Part shown: positions 16,672-25,799 of the stretch, in pieces | How the letters are laid out: each line of letters starts with the position of its first letter | How positions within the stretch are numbered: the first letter of the stretch is position 1 | NCBI GenBank assembly: GCA_021200995.1 | Contig: JAJQFS010000086.1 | Span: 62,001-126,000 of the forward strand | Source: Lachnospiraceae bacterium | GTDB lineage: Bacteria > Bacillota > Clostridia > Lachnospirales > Lachnospiraceae | DNA length: 64,000 nt | Direction of reading: 5' to 3' | Notes under the pieces: generated by a model | Seen by the model: the letters and a program-made list of their open reading frames with translations, nothing else | What the model was told of the DNA's origin: nothing | Database searches by the model: none | Program-made: the position numbers and the translations under genes

Positions 16672-19032
16672 ATGATAAAAGAAGTGCTGAGAAATTTGAA
16701 AAACAGCTTACAGCAGAGCATGGCGTTCCGCATCCTGCTGATTGTGGAAGCTGTCGCGCTGATTGCGGTGGGAGTATATTGCTTCCGTGGCGGCAAAAGC
16801 CATACTTTTTCCGGTGATACTCTGAATGTGATAAGCGACCGGGTGGAGCGTCTTTCTGATGAAGACGGAGAGTATTACTACATCAACCTGGAAGAGAATA
16901 TCGCGGAGACTGCGATACTTCAGACGGACACCTTCAAACTTTCCGCGGGAGCTTATGATATCAGGATTCATTACACCACGCAGGTGAATTATGAGGAGTG
17001 TTCTTCTTATTCTAATGGGAACGGGTATCTGTACTTTGAGAGCGAAGACGGGGAATTGAACTTTGATTTTACCAGGTTTTTTCTGCGCAACTCAAGCGAC
17101 AGTCAGCATGAATATTTCCGTGTTACAGATCTGTCCGGCAGCGGAGAAATCAGAATCTGCGTATCCTATTATGGCCTGGGAGAACTGTCTGTTTATTCTG
17201 TAGAGGTCAGGGATCTGTCCGCATACAGATATATCCTGTTTTTGGCGTTTCTCCTGCTTCTGACCTGTCTGAATTTGTTTGTTTATTTTCTCTTTTTCAA
17301 GGAGAATTTCGCTCACAGAAAGGAAGTGGGGGTGCTGACGCTGATCTGTGCAGCCGCCATGATGCCTTTCCTGGCGGAATACAGCATTTTCGGAAGCGAT
17401 TTCGCGTTTCATGTGAACCGGATCCGGCTCCTGGCGGAGGAGATATCGCTTGGCAATTATTTTCCGGCCATTTATTCTCAGGATTTAAACGGGTATGGCT
17501 ACGCGACGCCATTGTTTTACTGCCAGTTTTTCCTGTATTTCCCGGCGTTTCTTTATGCTTCGGGTTTTTCGCTGACAGTCGCGTATAACGCGTATGTCTG
17601 CGTCATCAGCATTGCCACGTGCCTGATTATGTATTATTGCGCGCTGAAGATTTTTCAAAAAGTCAATCCGGCACTGTTGGCGTCTGCCCTGTATACGTTC
17701 AGTGCCTGGAGACTGACCAATATTATGACAAGGGCGGCAGTAGGAGAATATACGGCGCAGACCTTTCTTCCCCTGGTATTTCTGGGATTTTACCAGATCT
17801 ATACAGCGCGAAAGGGAGAGAAGATTGGCCTTAATAAATACTGGCCGGTGATTGTCGGAATGACAGGGATTGTTCTTTCACATCTTCTCTCAGTGGAAAT
17901 GACCGCAATGGTGATTTTGGCCTTTTGCCTTCTGAATATCAGAAAAACACTCGAGCCGCAGAGATTCCTCGCGCTGCTTAAGGCCGTTGCTTTCTCTGTT
18001 TTAGTCTGTCTGGCACAGCTTGTTCCCATGCTGGATTCCATGCGGATGGATATCAATGTCAATCATTCGGTCAATTATATTCAGGATACAGGGGCGGAGC
18101 TGATACAGCTGTTTAATTCTGTTGTCAATAATCATCAGGCGGCGATCAACGCTGACAACACCGCGGCAAACGAACTTTCCATGTCCATTGGCTTCTCCCT
18201 CACCGTGGGGCTGCTTTTATTTTGTGTGTATCTTGCGAAAAGAAAAGCGAAGGAGAGTGAGGATAAAACTGTAGATCCTCTTGTTTCGGTTTGCTTTTCC
18301 ATGATGCTTGTGCTGCTTGCACTGTCTACGAGATGGATCCCGTATGATTATCTGGATTTTTTGCCAGAGAGATTGTATTCTCTGCTGACAGTTTATCAGT
18401 TTCCACTGCGCTGGCTGGTTTTTGTGGTTCTGTTCGGGTCATTTGGAACCGCGGCCATCGCGGAAAGCCGGGAATTATCTTCCCTGTTTGGCAGAGTTTC
18501 CGTGAACCTGCTGCTGGTCATGATTCTGGTTCTGAATACAGGGCAGATATATGCTGACCAGATGGAGACATCCGATCTGGCTATATATAAGGATGTCTCC
18601 TATCTTGACTTTTCTACGCTTGATGTTCCGGAGTATTTTCTGTATGGTACGGACACCTCTCAGGTGTATTACAAGGAGCTGCTTTATGATTCTGAGCAGA
18701 TGTCCGCGGGAAATTATCATTACGAGGATAACCAGTGGATTCTGTCGGCAGCGAATTCCTCTGACGCTGACCTGACTGTAGATATTCCGGTATTTCAGTA
18801 TGACAATTATATCGCGTATGATGTGGAAACGAATGAAACCATTGTGATTTCGACAGGACAAAACAACCGTATCCGTCTGACGATACCGGCGCATTATACC
18901 GGTACCATTGCAGTGAAATACCAGATCAAAGCAATCTGGAAACTGGCCATCGTAATTTCTGTACTGACGGATCTCTTTCTCCTGAGTTTTGCGGTCATAC
19001 ATAGAAACGCGCCCGAAAAAATAAAGCAGTAA
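16672..19032 (+). CDS. Polytopic membrane protein, PTPS-related/YfhO-like (putative GT-C-type)
   Basis: The 786-residue protein starts at an ATG after GGAGAGG, 26 bases downstream of its paralog. It has an N-terminal anchor and extracytoplasmic domain (about 35-185), then about ten membrane segments with DFAFHVNRIRLL (D243, H247, R250) on the first outer loop and YGYATPLFY shortly after, as seen in the PF10131-like/GT-C membrane families. A C-terminal extracytoplasmic beta domain (about 640-760) and a last anchor follow. GT-C enzymes transfer sugars from lipid-phosphate donors outside the membrane, but no activity can be assigned here. It is probably co-transcribed with the decayed copy. Confidence 0.72.
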   Translation: MIKEVLRNLKNSLQQSMAFRILLIVEAVALIAVGVYCFRGGKSHTFSGDTLNVISDRVERLSDEDGEYYYINLEENIAETAILQTDTFKLSAGAYDIRIHYTTQVNYEECSSYSNGNGYLYFESEDGELNFDFTRFFLRNSSDSQHEYFRVTDLSGSGEIRICVSYYGLGELSVYSVEVRDLSAYRYILFLAFLLLLTCLNLFVYFLFFKENFAHRKEVGVLTLICAAAMMPFLAEYSIFGSDFAFHVNRIRLLAEEISLGNYFPAIYSQDLNGYGYATPLFYCQFFLYFPAFLYASGFSLTVAYNAYVCVISIATCLIMYYCALKIFQKVNPALLASALYTFSAWRLTNIMTRAAVGEYTAQTFLPLVFLGFYQIYTARKGEKIGLNKYWPVIVGMTGIVLSHLLSVEMTAMVILAFCLLNIRKTLEPQRFLALLKAVAFSVLVCLAQLVPMLDSMRMDINVNHSVNYIQDTGAELIQLFNSVVNNHQAAINADNTAANELSMSIGFSLTVGLLLFCVYLAKRKAKESEDKTVDPLVSVCFSMMLVLLALSTRWIPYDYLDFLPERLYSLLTVYQFPLRWLVFVVLFGSFGTAAIAESRELSSLFGRVSVNLLLVMILVLNTGQIYADQMETSDLAIYKDVSYLDFSTLDVPEYFLYGTDTSQVYYKELLYDSEQMSAGNYHYEDNQWILSAANSSDADLTVDIPVFQYDNYIAYDVETNETIVISTGQNNRIRLTIPAHYTGTIAVKYQIKAIWKLAIVISVLTDLFLLSFAVIHRNAPEKIKQ

Positions 19033-19120
19033 AATTCAGAAATTCGCTTCAGGTATGCTTCCCACACAGCCTGTCCGCTACATATCATAATGATAAACGT
19101 GGATATTTTCCGGAGCAGGC

Positions 19121-19885
19121 ATGATCACCTTTGATGATGTTTCTTTCGCATATCATTCTCTTCGGGGCGAAACGAAGGCCGTAAGTCACTTAAGCTTTCA
19201 CGTGGAGCCCCAAAGCTTTGTGGCCCTGGTAGGCCCGTCCGGCTGCGGCAAATCTACCATTCTGTCTCTGACAGCCGGAATCTTAAACCCTGAGGAGGAC
19301 GAAATCCGGTATCAGTCTGATCAAAAACCGGTCATCGGTTATATGCTGCAGAAGGATCATCTTTTTTACTGGCGCTCGATCTGGCAGAATTGTCTTCTGG
19401 GACCTGAGATTCAGGGTACACTGGATGCAAATACAAAAACACGTCTGGAAGCGCTTTTGAAAGAATACGGGCTCTGGGAGTTTCGGAACAAAAAGCCGCA
19501 GGAGCTCTCCGGCGGTATGCGCCAGAGAGCGGCGCTCATCCGTACACTTATCATGAATCCGGACCTGCTGCTTTTGGATGAGCCGTTCAGCGCGCTGGAT
19601 TTTCAGACCAGACTTCGCGTCTCTGATGATATTGCTCATATTATCCGACATCAGAAAAAGACAGCGATTTTGATTACGCACGATCTTCAGGAGGCCATCA
19701 GCCTGGGGGACAGAGTGCTGGTTTTAAGTGCGAGACCGGCCAGACTGATCCGGGATGTGCCGATCTGCCTGACAAAAGCCGGAGATGACCTGCTTTCGGC
19801 GAGAAACGCGCCGGAGTTTAATTCTTATTTTAATCTGCTTTGGGAAGATCTAAGAGGGGAGGCTGAGACTGATGATGCATCATAA
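19121..19885 (+). CDS. ABC transporter ATP-binding protein (NitT/TauT/SsuB-type)
   Basis: The 254-residue ATPase has Walker A GPSGCGKST (about 39-47), a Q-loop at YMLQKD, signature LSGGMRQR (about 130-137), Walker B LLLLDEPFSALD and an H-loop THD. It matches the ATPases of nitrate/sulfonate/taurine/thiamine-precursor importers. It overlaps the following permease gene by 14 bases. No binding-protein gene is next to it. A 13-base palindrome TATCATAATGATA (19083-19095) lies just upstream and could be a regulatory site. The substrate is unknown. Confidence 0.88.
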   Translation: MITFDDVSFAYHSLRGETKAVSHLSFHVEPQSFVALVGPSGCGKSTILSLTAGILNPEEDEIRYQSDQKPVIGYMLQKDHLFYWRSIWQNCLLGPEIQGTLDANTKTRLEALLKEYGLWEFRNKKPQELSGGMRQRAALIRTLIMNPDLLLLDEPFSALDFQTRLRVSDDIAHIIRHQKKTAILITHDLQEAISLGDRVLVLSARPARLIRDVPICLTKAGDDLLSARNAPEFNSYFNLLWEDLRGEAETDDAS

Positions 19886-20701
19886 AAACAGAGAGACCAT
19901 GTCTGCTCAGGAACGTTATGTATATGAGCACCGAAGAAAACATTTCAATATCAGCCTGCTGAGACTTATGATTCTGGCTGTGTTTCTCATTTTATGGGAG
20001 ATATCTGCCAGAACCGGTCTCATCGACAGCTTTTTCTTTGCGAGTCCTTCGCTGATTGCGGTGTGCTTCTGGAATTTAATCAGGGGAAATTCACTTATGA
20101 CACATCTTGGCGCCAGTATTCTGGAGGTGTTGCTGAGTTTTTTCTGATCATTGTATTTTCGCTCGCAACGGCAATTGTTCTGTGGTGGAGTGATTTTTTA
20201 AGCAGGGTTCTGGAGCCATTCCTGGTGGTCCTTAATTCTCTGCCCAAGTCAGCCCTGGCGCCCTTGATCATTGTCTGGATTGGAACCGGGACGAAGGCAA
20301 TCATTGTGGCAGGCATTTCGGTGGCGCTGTTCGGGAGCATTATCAGCCTTTACAGTGGTTTTCGAGAGACGGATGAGGAGAAAATTCTGCTGGTGCGCTG
20401 CCTCGGCGGCACCAGAAAGGATATCCTTACCAAGGTGGTGCTTCCTTCCGGCATACCCAATATTTTCAGTGTCATGAAAGTCAATATCGGGCTGGCTTTA
20501 GTGGGCGTGGTGATCGGGGAGTTTTTTGCCGGCAGGGTGGGGCTTGGGTATCTGATTATTTACGGGACGCAGGTCTTCCAATTGGATATGGTCTTAACCT
20601 CCATCCTTCTTCTCTGCATTCTGGCAATGCTGATGTATCAGGTACTGCAGCATGCGGAGCATATGTATTACCGCAGGACGGGTCTGGAAAACCTGAAATG
20701 A
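19872..20701 (+). pseudogene. ABC transporter permease (SsuC/TauC-type), interrupted by a -1 frameshift
   Basis: The first frame (19872-20147) gives an N-terminal membrane segment and ends at TGA just after the codons AGT TTT TTC. The protein resumes in the -1 frame at CTG (20144) and runs to 20701 with the EAA-type loop (RCLGGTRKDILTKVVLPSG) and remaining membrane segments. Joined, it gives a normal permease of about 276 residues. The break is in a run of six T (20138-20143) arranged in frame as T TTT TTC, a classic -1 slippery heptamer. Options are a real inactivating deletion, ribosomal or polymerase slippage, or a sequencing error. The partner ATPase upstream is intact. Confidence 0.82.
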
Positions 20702-20750
20702 GATTTACTGTGATCAGCTGTAAATAAAAGAAAAAGAAAATCGGCAGAAC

Positions 20751-20779
20751 TTGCATTCAAAAATAATATATGCTATGAT
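20751..20779 (+). promoter_or_regulatory. Sigma-A-type promoter of argH
   Basis: TTGCAT (20751-20756) and TATGAT (20774-20779) are 17 bases apart, about 80 bases before the argH start. Confidence 0.72.
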
Positions 20780-20857
20780 GGGCAAAGTTATCGGCTTTCA
20801 GAGAGGCCCATGTCCGCGCTTGAGGACATGACCGTTCAGACAGGAGGAAAACAGTCC

Positions 20858-22237
20858 ATGGCACAGTTATGGGGCGGCAGATTCACCAAAGAGGCGGATC
20901 AGCTTGTGTACGCGTTCAATGCCTCGATCGACTTTGATCAGAAGCTGCTGCATGAAGATATTGCAGGGAGTATTGCCCATGTCACGATGCTGGCGAAGCA
21001 GGAGATTGTGACGGAAGCGGAGCGCGACAGTATCATCTCAGGATTAAAATCGATTGAAGAGGATGTGGAAACCGGTAGTCTTCAGATTACATCGCAGTAT
21101 GAGGATATTCACAGCTTTGTGGAGGCCAATCTGATCGAGCGCGTCGGAGAGGCCGGCAAAAAGCTGCATACCGGGCGTAGCCGCAATGATCAGGTGGCGC
21201 TTGACATGAGAATGTATGTTCGCAGTCATGTCAAGCAGATGGACAGACTTCTGAAGGAGCTGCTGCTGGTCCTGTATGAAAAAATGGAGAAGAACCTGGA
21301 TACTTATATGCCAGGTTTTACTCATTTACAGAAGGCACAGCCGGTGACCCTGGCCCATCATTTCGGCGCGTATTTTGAAATGTTTAAGCGGGACAGAGGC
21401 AGACTGCACGATATCTATGAGCGTATGAATTATTGTCCGCTGGGAGCGGGCGCACTGGCCGGTACGACATATCCCCTCGACAGGGAGTATACCGCTTCGC
21501 TTCTGGATTTTTATGGGCCGACGTTAAACAGCATGGATTCGGTTTCCGACAGAGATTATGTGATCGAGTATCTGAGCGCACTTTCCACGATTATGATGCA
21601 CTTAAGCCGTTTCTGCGAGGAGATTATCCTCTGGAACAGCGACGAGTATCGTTTTGTAGAGATGGACGACGCGTATTCTACAGGTAGCAGCATCATGCCG
21701 CAGAAAAAAAATCCGGACATCGCGGAGTTAGTAAGGGGAAAAACCGGTCGTGTGTATGGTGCGTTGATGGGACTGCTTACTACCATGAAGGGAATTCCTC
21801 TGGCTTATAACAAGGACATGCAGGAGGACAAAGAACAGACTTTCGACGCCATTGAAACGGTGGAAAGCTGTCTGACCTTATTTACCGGCATGGTCAGCAC
21901 CATGAAATTCCGCAAAGACGTAATGGCAAAGAGCGCCATGAACGGCTTTACCAACGCCACGGACGCCGCGGATTACCTGGTGGGCAAGGGGGTTCCGTTC
22001 AGGGACGCGCACAGTATCGTTGGCAGGCTGGTGCTATACTGCATTGACAGGAATACCTCGATTGACGCGCTGAGCCTTGATGAGCTTCAGAGTATCAGTG
22101 ACAAGTTTGAGGACGATATTTACGATGCGATCAGCCTGAAAACCTGTGTGGAGAAGCGGCTGACGATCGGCGCGCCGGGCAGCGAGGCTATGAAGCAGGT
22201 GCTTGACATTTATAAATCATATCTCGAAGAAAGCTAG
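20858..22237 (+). CDS. argH: Argininosuccinate lyase
   Basis: The 459-residue enzyme of the last step of arginine synthesis cleaves argininosuccinate to arginine and fumarate. It starts MAQLWGGRF as usual for the family, with AGGAGG ten bases upstream; longer starts would add 16 non-conserved residues. The fumarase/aspartase signature GSSIMPQKKNP is at about 277-287, and HTGRSRNDQV (about 105-114) is also typical. It stands alone, with no other arg genes nearby. A 7-bp inverted pair GCAGGAA/TTCCTGC (22271-22303) follows without a T run. Confidence 0.97.
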   Translation: MAQLWGGRFTKEADQLVYAFNASIDFDQKLLHEDIAGSIAHVTMLAKQEIVTEAERDSIISGLKSIEEDVETGSLQITSQYEDIHSFVEANLIERVGEAGKKLHTGRSRNDQVALDMRMYVRSHVKQMDRLLKELLLVLYEKMEKNLDTYMPGFTHLQKAQPVTLAHHFGAYFEMFKRDRGRLHDIYERMNYCPLGAGALAGTTYPLDREYTASLLDFYGPTLNSMDSVSDRDYVIEYLSALSTIMMHLSRFCEEIILWNSDEYRFVEMDDAYSTGSSIMPQKKNPDIAELVRGKTGRVYGALMGLLTTMKGIPLAYNKDMQEDKEQTFDAIETVESCLTLFTGMVSTMKFRKDVMAKSAMNGFTNATDAADYLVGKGVPFRDAHSIVGRLVLYCIDRNTSIDALSLDELQSISDKFEDDIYDAISLKTCVEKRLTIGAPGSEAMKQVLDIYKSYLEES

Positions 22238-22433
22238 AACCTGAGACATGTATCAGGAAGGAATAAGGCCGCAGGAAGAGGATATCAACGAGTATGTTCC
22301 TGCCCTACATGATTAATAAAAAAGTTTGATACAAAAAGAAATGTCTCTCTGCTTCCGTTTCATCATCTTCATAGTATGGTGAAAGTCTTGTAATTGACAG
22401 ACAGTGAGACAGTGAAATTGAGAGGAGTAAGTT

Positions 22434-23528
22434 ATGGAAATGAACGAGAAGCTGAAGGTAGGAATTCTGGGCGCCACCGGTATGGTGGGGCAGAGATTTA
22501 TCACATTGCTGGAGAAACACCCCTGGTTTGAGGTGGTCTGTGTGGCAGCCTCTGGCAGAAGCGCGGGTAAGACATACGCGCAGGCCGTGGAGGGACGATG
22601 GAAGATGACAACACCCATTCCGGAGGCGGTCAAGGAACTGCCGGTTTATGACGTGACGAGCCAGAGAGCGGAAATCGCCTCCCAGGTGGATTTTGTCTTC
22701 AGCGCCATGAATCTCAGCAAAGAAGAGATTAAGGAAATTGAGTATGCCTACGCGAAGGAAGAGGTGCCGGTTGTTTCCAATAACTCCGCGCATCGCTGGA
22801 CGCCGGACGTGCCCATGTGTGTACCGGAGATCAATCCGGAGCATATGCATGTGATTCCTTTCCAGAAGGAGCGCCTGGGCACGAAGCGTGGTTTTATCGC
22901 TGTGAAGCCCAACTGCTCCATTCAGTCCTATGCCCCCGTCCTGACAGCCTGGAAGGAATTCGAGCCCTATGAGGTGGTGGCGACGACTTATCAGGCGATT
23001 TCCGGCGCAGGTAAGACTTTCAAAGAGTGGCCCGAAATGGAGGGCAATATTATCCCCTTCATCAGCGGCGAGGAGGAGAAAAGCGAACAGGAGCCGCTGC
23101 GTTTGTGGGGAAAGGTAGAGGACGGCGTGATCAAGCCCGCTGCCAGCCCGCTGATTACCTGCCAGTGCATTCGTGTACCTGTACTCAACGGCCATACTGC
23201 CGCGGTCTTCGTGAAATTCAAAAAAAAGCTCACCAAAGAACAGCTGATTGAAAAGCTGAACAGCTTCAAAGGCGTTCCGCAGGAGCTGAAGCTTCCCAGC
23301 GCGCCGAAACAGTTCATCCGTTACATGGAGGAGCCGGACCGTCCACAGATCAGATTGGATGTGGACTATGAGAACGGTATGGGTATCAGCGTGGGCAGAC
23401 TGCGCGAGGATACCGTATATGACTATAAATTTGTGGGTCTCTCCCACAATACCATCCGCGGCGCGGCCGGCGGTGCGGTACTCTGCGCGGAGCTTCTGAC
23501 CGCCCAGGGATATATCTCAAAGAAATAA
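22434..23528 (+). CDS. asd: Aspartate-semialdehyde dehydrogenase (archaeal/fungal-type)
   Basis: The 364-residue NADP-dependent enzyme makes aspartate semialdehyde for lysine, threonine and methionine synthesis. GILGATGMVGQR (about 9-20) is the nucleotide-binding loop, and the catalytic Cys is in PNCSIQ (C161). The form and length match the archaeal/eukaryotic-like Asd common in Clostridia rather than the E. coli type. GAGAGGAG lies six bases before the ATG. Only two bases separate its stop from topB, so the two are likely translated from one mRNA. No lysine riboswitch is visible in the 196 bases upstream. Confidence 0.95.
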   Translation: MEMNEKLKVGILGATGMVGQRFITLLEKHPWFEVVCVAASGRSAGKTYAQAVEGRWKMTTPIPEAVKELPVYDVTSQRAEIASQVDFVFSAMNLSKEEIKEIEYAYAKEEVPVVSNNSAHRWTPDVPMCVPEINPEHMHVIPFQKERLGTKRGFIAVKPNCSIQSYAPVLTAWKEFEPYEVVATTYQAISGAGKTFKEWPEMEGNIIPFISGEEEKSEQEPLRLWGKVEDGVIKPAASPLITCQCIRVPVLNGHTAAVFVKFKKKLTKEQLIEKLNSFKGVPQELKLPSAPKQFIRYMEEPDRPQIRLDVDYENGMGISVGRLREDTVYDYKFVGLSHNTIRGAAGGAVLCAELLTAQGYISKK

Positions 23529-23530
23529 GT

Positions 23531-25720
23531 ATGGCAAAAAAAGTTTTTATTGTGGAAAAGCCCAGCGTGGCGAGAGAATTTGCCAAAGCCCTGAAGGAAC
23601 AGATGAAACAGGGCAATGGATATATGGAGAGTGAGCATTACGTGGTCACCTGGTGCGTTGGTCACCTGGTGACCATGAGTTATCCCGAGGCCTATGATGT
23701 GAAATATAAGCGCTGGTCGCTGGATACGCTGCCTTTTATTCCGGAGAAATACCGTTATCAGGTGATTGACGGTGTGAAAGGTCAGTTTCAGATTGTGTCA
23801 GGGATCCTGAACCGGAAGGATGTGGATACCATATATGTCTGTACTGACTCCGGCCGTGAGGGAGAATATATTTATCGCCTGGTCGCGCAGGAAGCCCATG
23901 TGACAGGCAAAGAACAGAAACGTGTCTGGATTGATTCTCAGACAGAGGAGGAAATCTTAAGAGGCATCCGGGAGGCGAAGGACATTTCCACTTATGATGA
24001 CTTGTCGCAGGCCGCTTACCTGAGAGCTATCGAGGATTACCTGATGGGTATTAATTTTTCCCGTGTTCTGACGCTGAAATACGGGGATCTCATCAAAAGA
24101 TATCTGGGCACGCAGAAGGGTGTGATCAGTGTTGGCCGCGTCATGACTTGTGTCCTCGGCATGGTGGTGAACAGAGAGCGGGAGATCCGCTCTTTTCAGA
24201 AGACATCTTTTTACCGCCTGATTAATCAGTTTCAGGTTGGGGAAAGGACCATTGAGGGCGAGTGGAGAGCCGTGGAGGGCAGCAGATATTTTCGGTCTCC
24301 CGCCTTGTATAAGGAAAACGGTTTCAGGGAGGAAAAGACAGCCCGGGCCTTTGCCGATGAACTCCTGACACAGGCGCAGGGGCAGGTTACGCTCCTTTCC
24401 GTTGAGAAAAAGAAGGAAAATAAGAATCCGCCGCTTTTATATAATCTGGCCGAGCTGCAGAATGACTGCTCGCGCTTTTTTAAAATCAGTCCCGCGGATA
24501 CTTTGAAAATTGTTCAGGAGCTGTATGAAAAAAAGTTGGTCACTTATCCCAGGACGGACGCCAGAGTGTTGTCTACGGCGGTCGCCAAAGAGATTACCCG
24601 CAACTTAAACGGTCTGCGTTCATATGGGCAGGCCAGAGAGTATGCTGAGCGGATACTGAGTGTCAAAGCCTATCAGAACCTGTCCCGTACCAGATATGTG
24701 GATGACAAAAAGATTACCGATCACTACGCCATCATTCCCACCGGACAGGGGCTGGGAGCATTAAACAGCGTCAGTTCAACCGCGCAGAAGGTCTACGAGG
24801 TGATCGTGCGCCGCTTTCTGGCGATTTTTTATCCGGCTGCGGTTTATCAGAAGATTTCCCTGACAACGGGGATTGGAGCGGAGCGGTTTTTCACATCCTT
24901 TCGGACGCTGGTTGAGGAAGGCTACCTGAAGGTGATGAAGTACAGCTTTTTCAAAGAGAGGGAACCGTCTGTTCATTCGCAGGGAGACACGGTACAGGTT
25001 CTGACCGGGCAGGAAGAGTCTTCAAAGCTCACGTCCGAAAAGAGTAGATCAGTGCAGCTCACATATGAACAGGGAGAGACATCGCAGCTTATAGTCGAAC
25101 AGGGAGAAACATCGCAAAACAGTATGTCTGCCGAGACAACCTGTGATATTAATCTTTTACAGCAGCTTCAGAAGCTTAAGAAAGGAATGACTCTGCCGCT
25201 TTCAGATATTGTGATTAAAACCGGCGAGACCTCCCCTCCGAAGCGCTATAATTCCGGCAGCATGATTCTGGCGATGGAAAACGCCGGACAGCTGATCGAG
25301 GATGAAAGTCTGCGTGAGCAGATAAAAGGCAGCGGCATCGGGACCAGCGCCACCCGCGCGGAAATCTTAAATAAGCTGGTCAAAAACGAGTATCTGAATC
25401 TGAATAAGAAAACGCAGATTTTATCTCCCACTCAGTTAGGCGAGCTGATTTACGATGTGGTGGACTGCTCCATGAAGCGGATGCTGGAGCCGACGCTGAC
25501 AGCCAGCTGGGAAAAGGGTCTGACCGGAGTAGCCGAAGGACAGATTACTTATGAGGAGTATATGTTGAAACTGAGCGGTTTTGTGACGCGCTACACGGAG
25601 TACGCCAAACAGCTGAATAATCAGGCACAGGTGTATGAGAAATTTAAGGCCGCAGAGCCGTATTATAAAACCGGAGGCAGTGCGAAGAAGCGTTCTTCCG
25701 CACGGGAAACTGACAGGTAA
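23531..25720 (+). CDS. topB: DNA topoisomerase III
   Basis: The 729-residue type IA topoisomerase has an N-terminal Toprim domain (KVFIVEKPSVAREFAKAL; CTDSGREGEYIY at about 99-110) and the active-site Tyr in TYPRTDARV (Y339). It relaxes negative supercoils and decatenates DNA. No zinc fingers follow the core. An unusual polar insertion at about 495-540 includes a 30-bp tandem duplication encoding EQGETSQ twice. No good ribosome site precedes the ATG, so translation is probably coupled to asd, which ends two bases before. Confidence 0.93.
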   Translation: MAKKVFIVEKPSVAREFAKALKEQMKQGNGYMESEHYVVTWCVGHLVTMSYPEAYDVKYKRWSLDTLPFIPEKYRYQVIDGVKGQFQIVSGILNRKDVDTIYVCTDSGREGEYIYRLVAQEAHVTGKEQKRVWIDSQTEEEILRGIREAKDISTYDDLSQAAYLRAIEDYLMGINFSRVLTLKYGDLIKRYLGTQKGVISVGRVMTCVLGMVVNREREIRSFQKTSFYRLINQFQVGERTIEGEWRAVEGSRYFRSPALYKENGFREEKTARAFADELLTQAQGQVTLLSVEKKKENKNPPLLYNLAELQNDCSRFFKISPADTLKIVQELYEKKLVTYPRTDARVLSTAVAKEITRNLNGLRSYGQAREYAERILSVKAYQNLSRTRYVDDKKITDHYAIIPTGQGLGALNSVSSTAQKVYEVIVRRFLAIFYPAAVYQKISLTTGIGAERFFTSFRTLVEEGYLKVMKYSFFKEREPSVHSQGDTVQVLTGQEESSKLTSEKSRSVQLTYEQGETSQLIVEQGETSQNSMSAETTCDINLLQQLQKLKKGMTLPLSDIVIKTGETSPPKRYNSGSMILAMENAGQLIEDESLREQIKGSGIGTSATRAEILNKLVKNEYLNLNKKTQILSPTQLGELIYDVVDCSMKRMLEPTLTASWEKGLTGVAEGQITYEEYMLKLSGFVTRYTEYAKQLNNQAQVYEKFKAAEPYYKTGGSAKKRSSARETDR
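25067..25118 (+). repeat. 30-bp tandem duplication inside topB
   Basis: GAACAGGGAGAGACATCGCA starts at 25067 and recurs with one change at 25097. It encodes EQGETSQ twice in a Ser/Glu/Gln-rich insertion between the conserved parts of topoisomerase III. Confidence 0.7.
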
Positions 25721-25799
25721 TCCACAGATAGTAAGAAGGTAACTTCGAAAGGCATTCAGAATGTTGAGTGCCGGATGTTGATCAGAAAGGCAGACAGAA

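Noticed and set aside
22238..22433. Lysine riboswitch ahead of asd
   Set aside because: The gap is long enough, but the conserved riboswitch core segments are not seen and no terminator follows.
22305..23447. A 380-residue frame antisense to asd
   Set aside because: It is a codon-structure artefact opposite a clear, conserved gene, with no similarity to any known protein.
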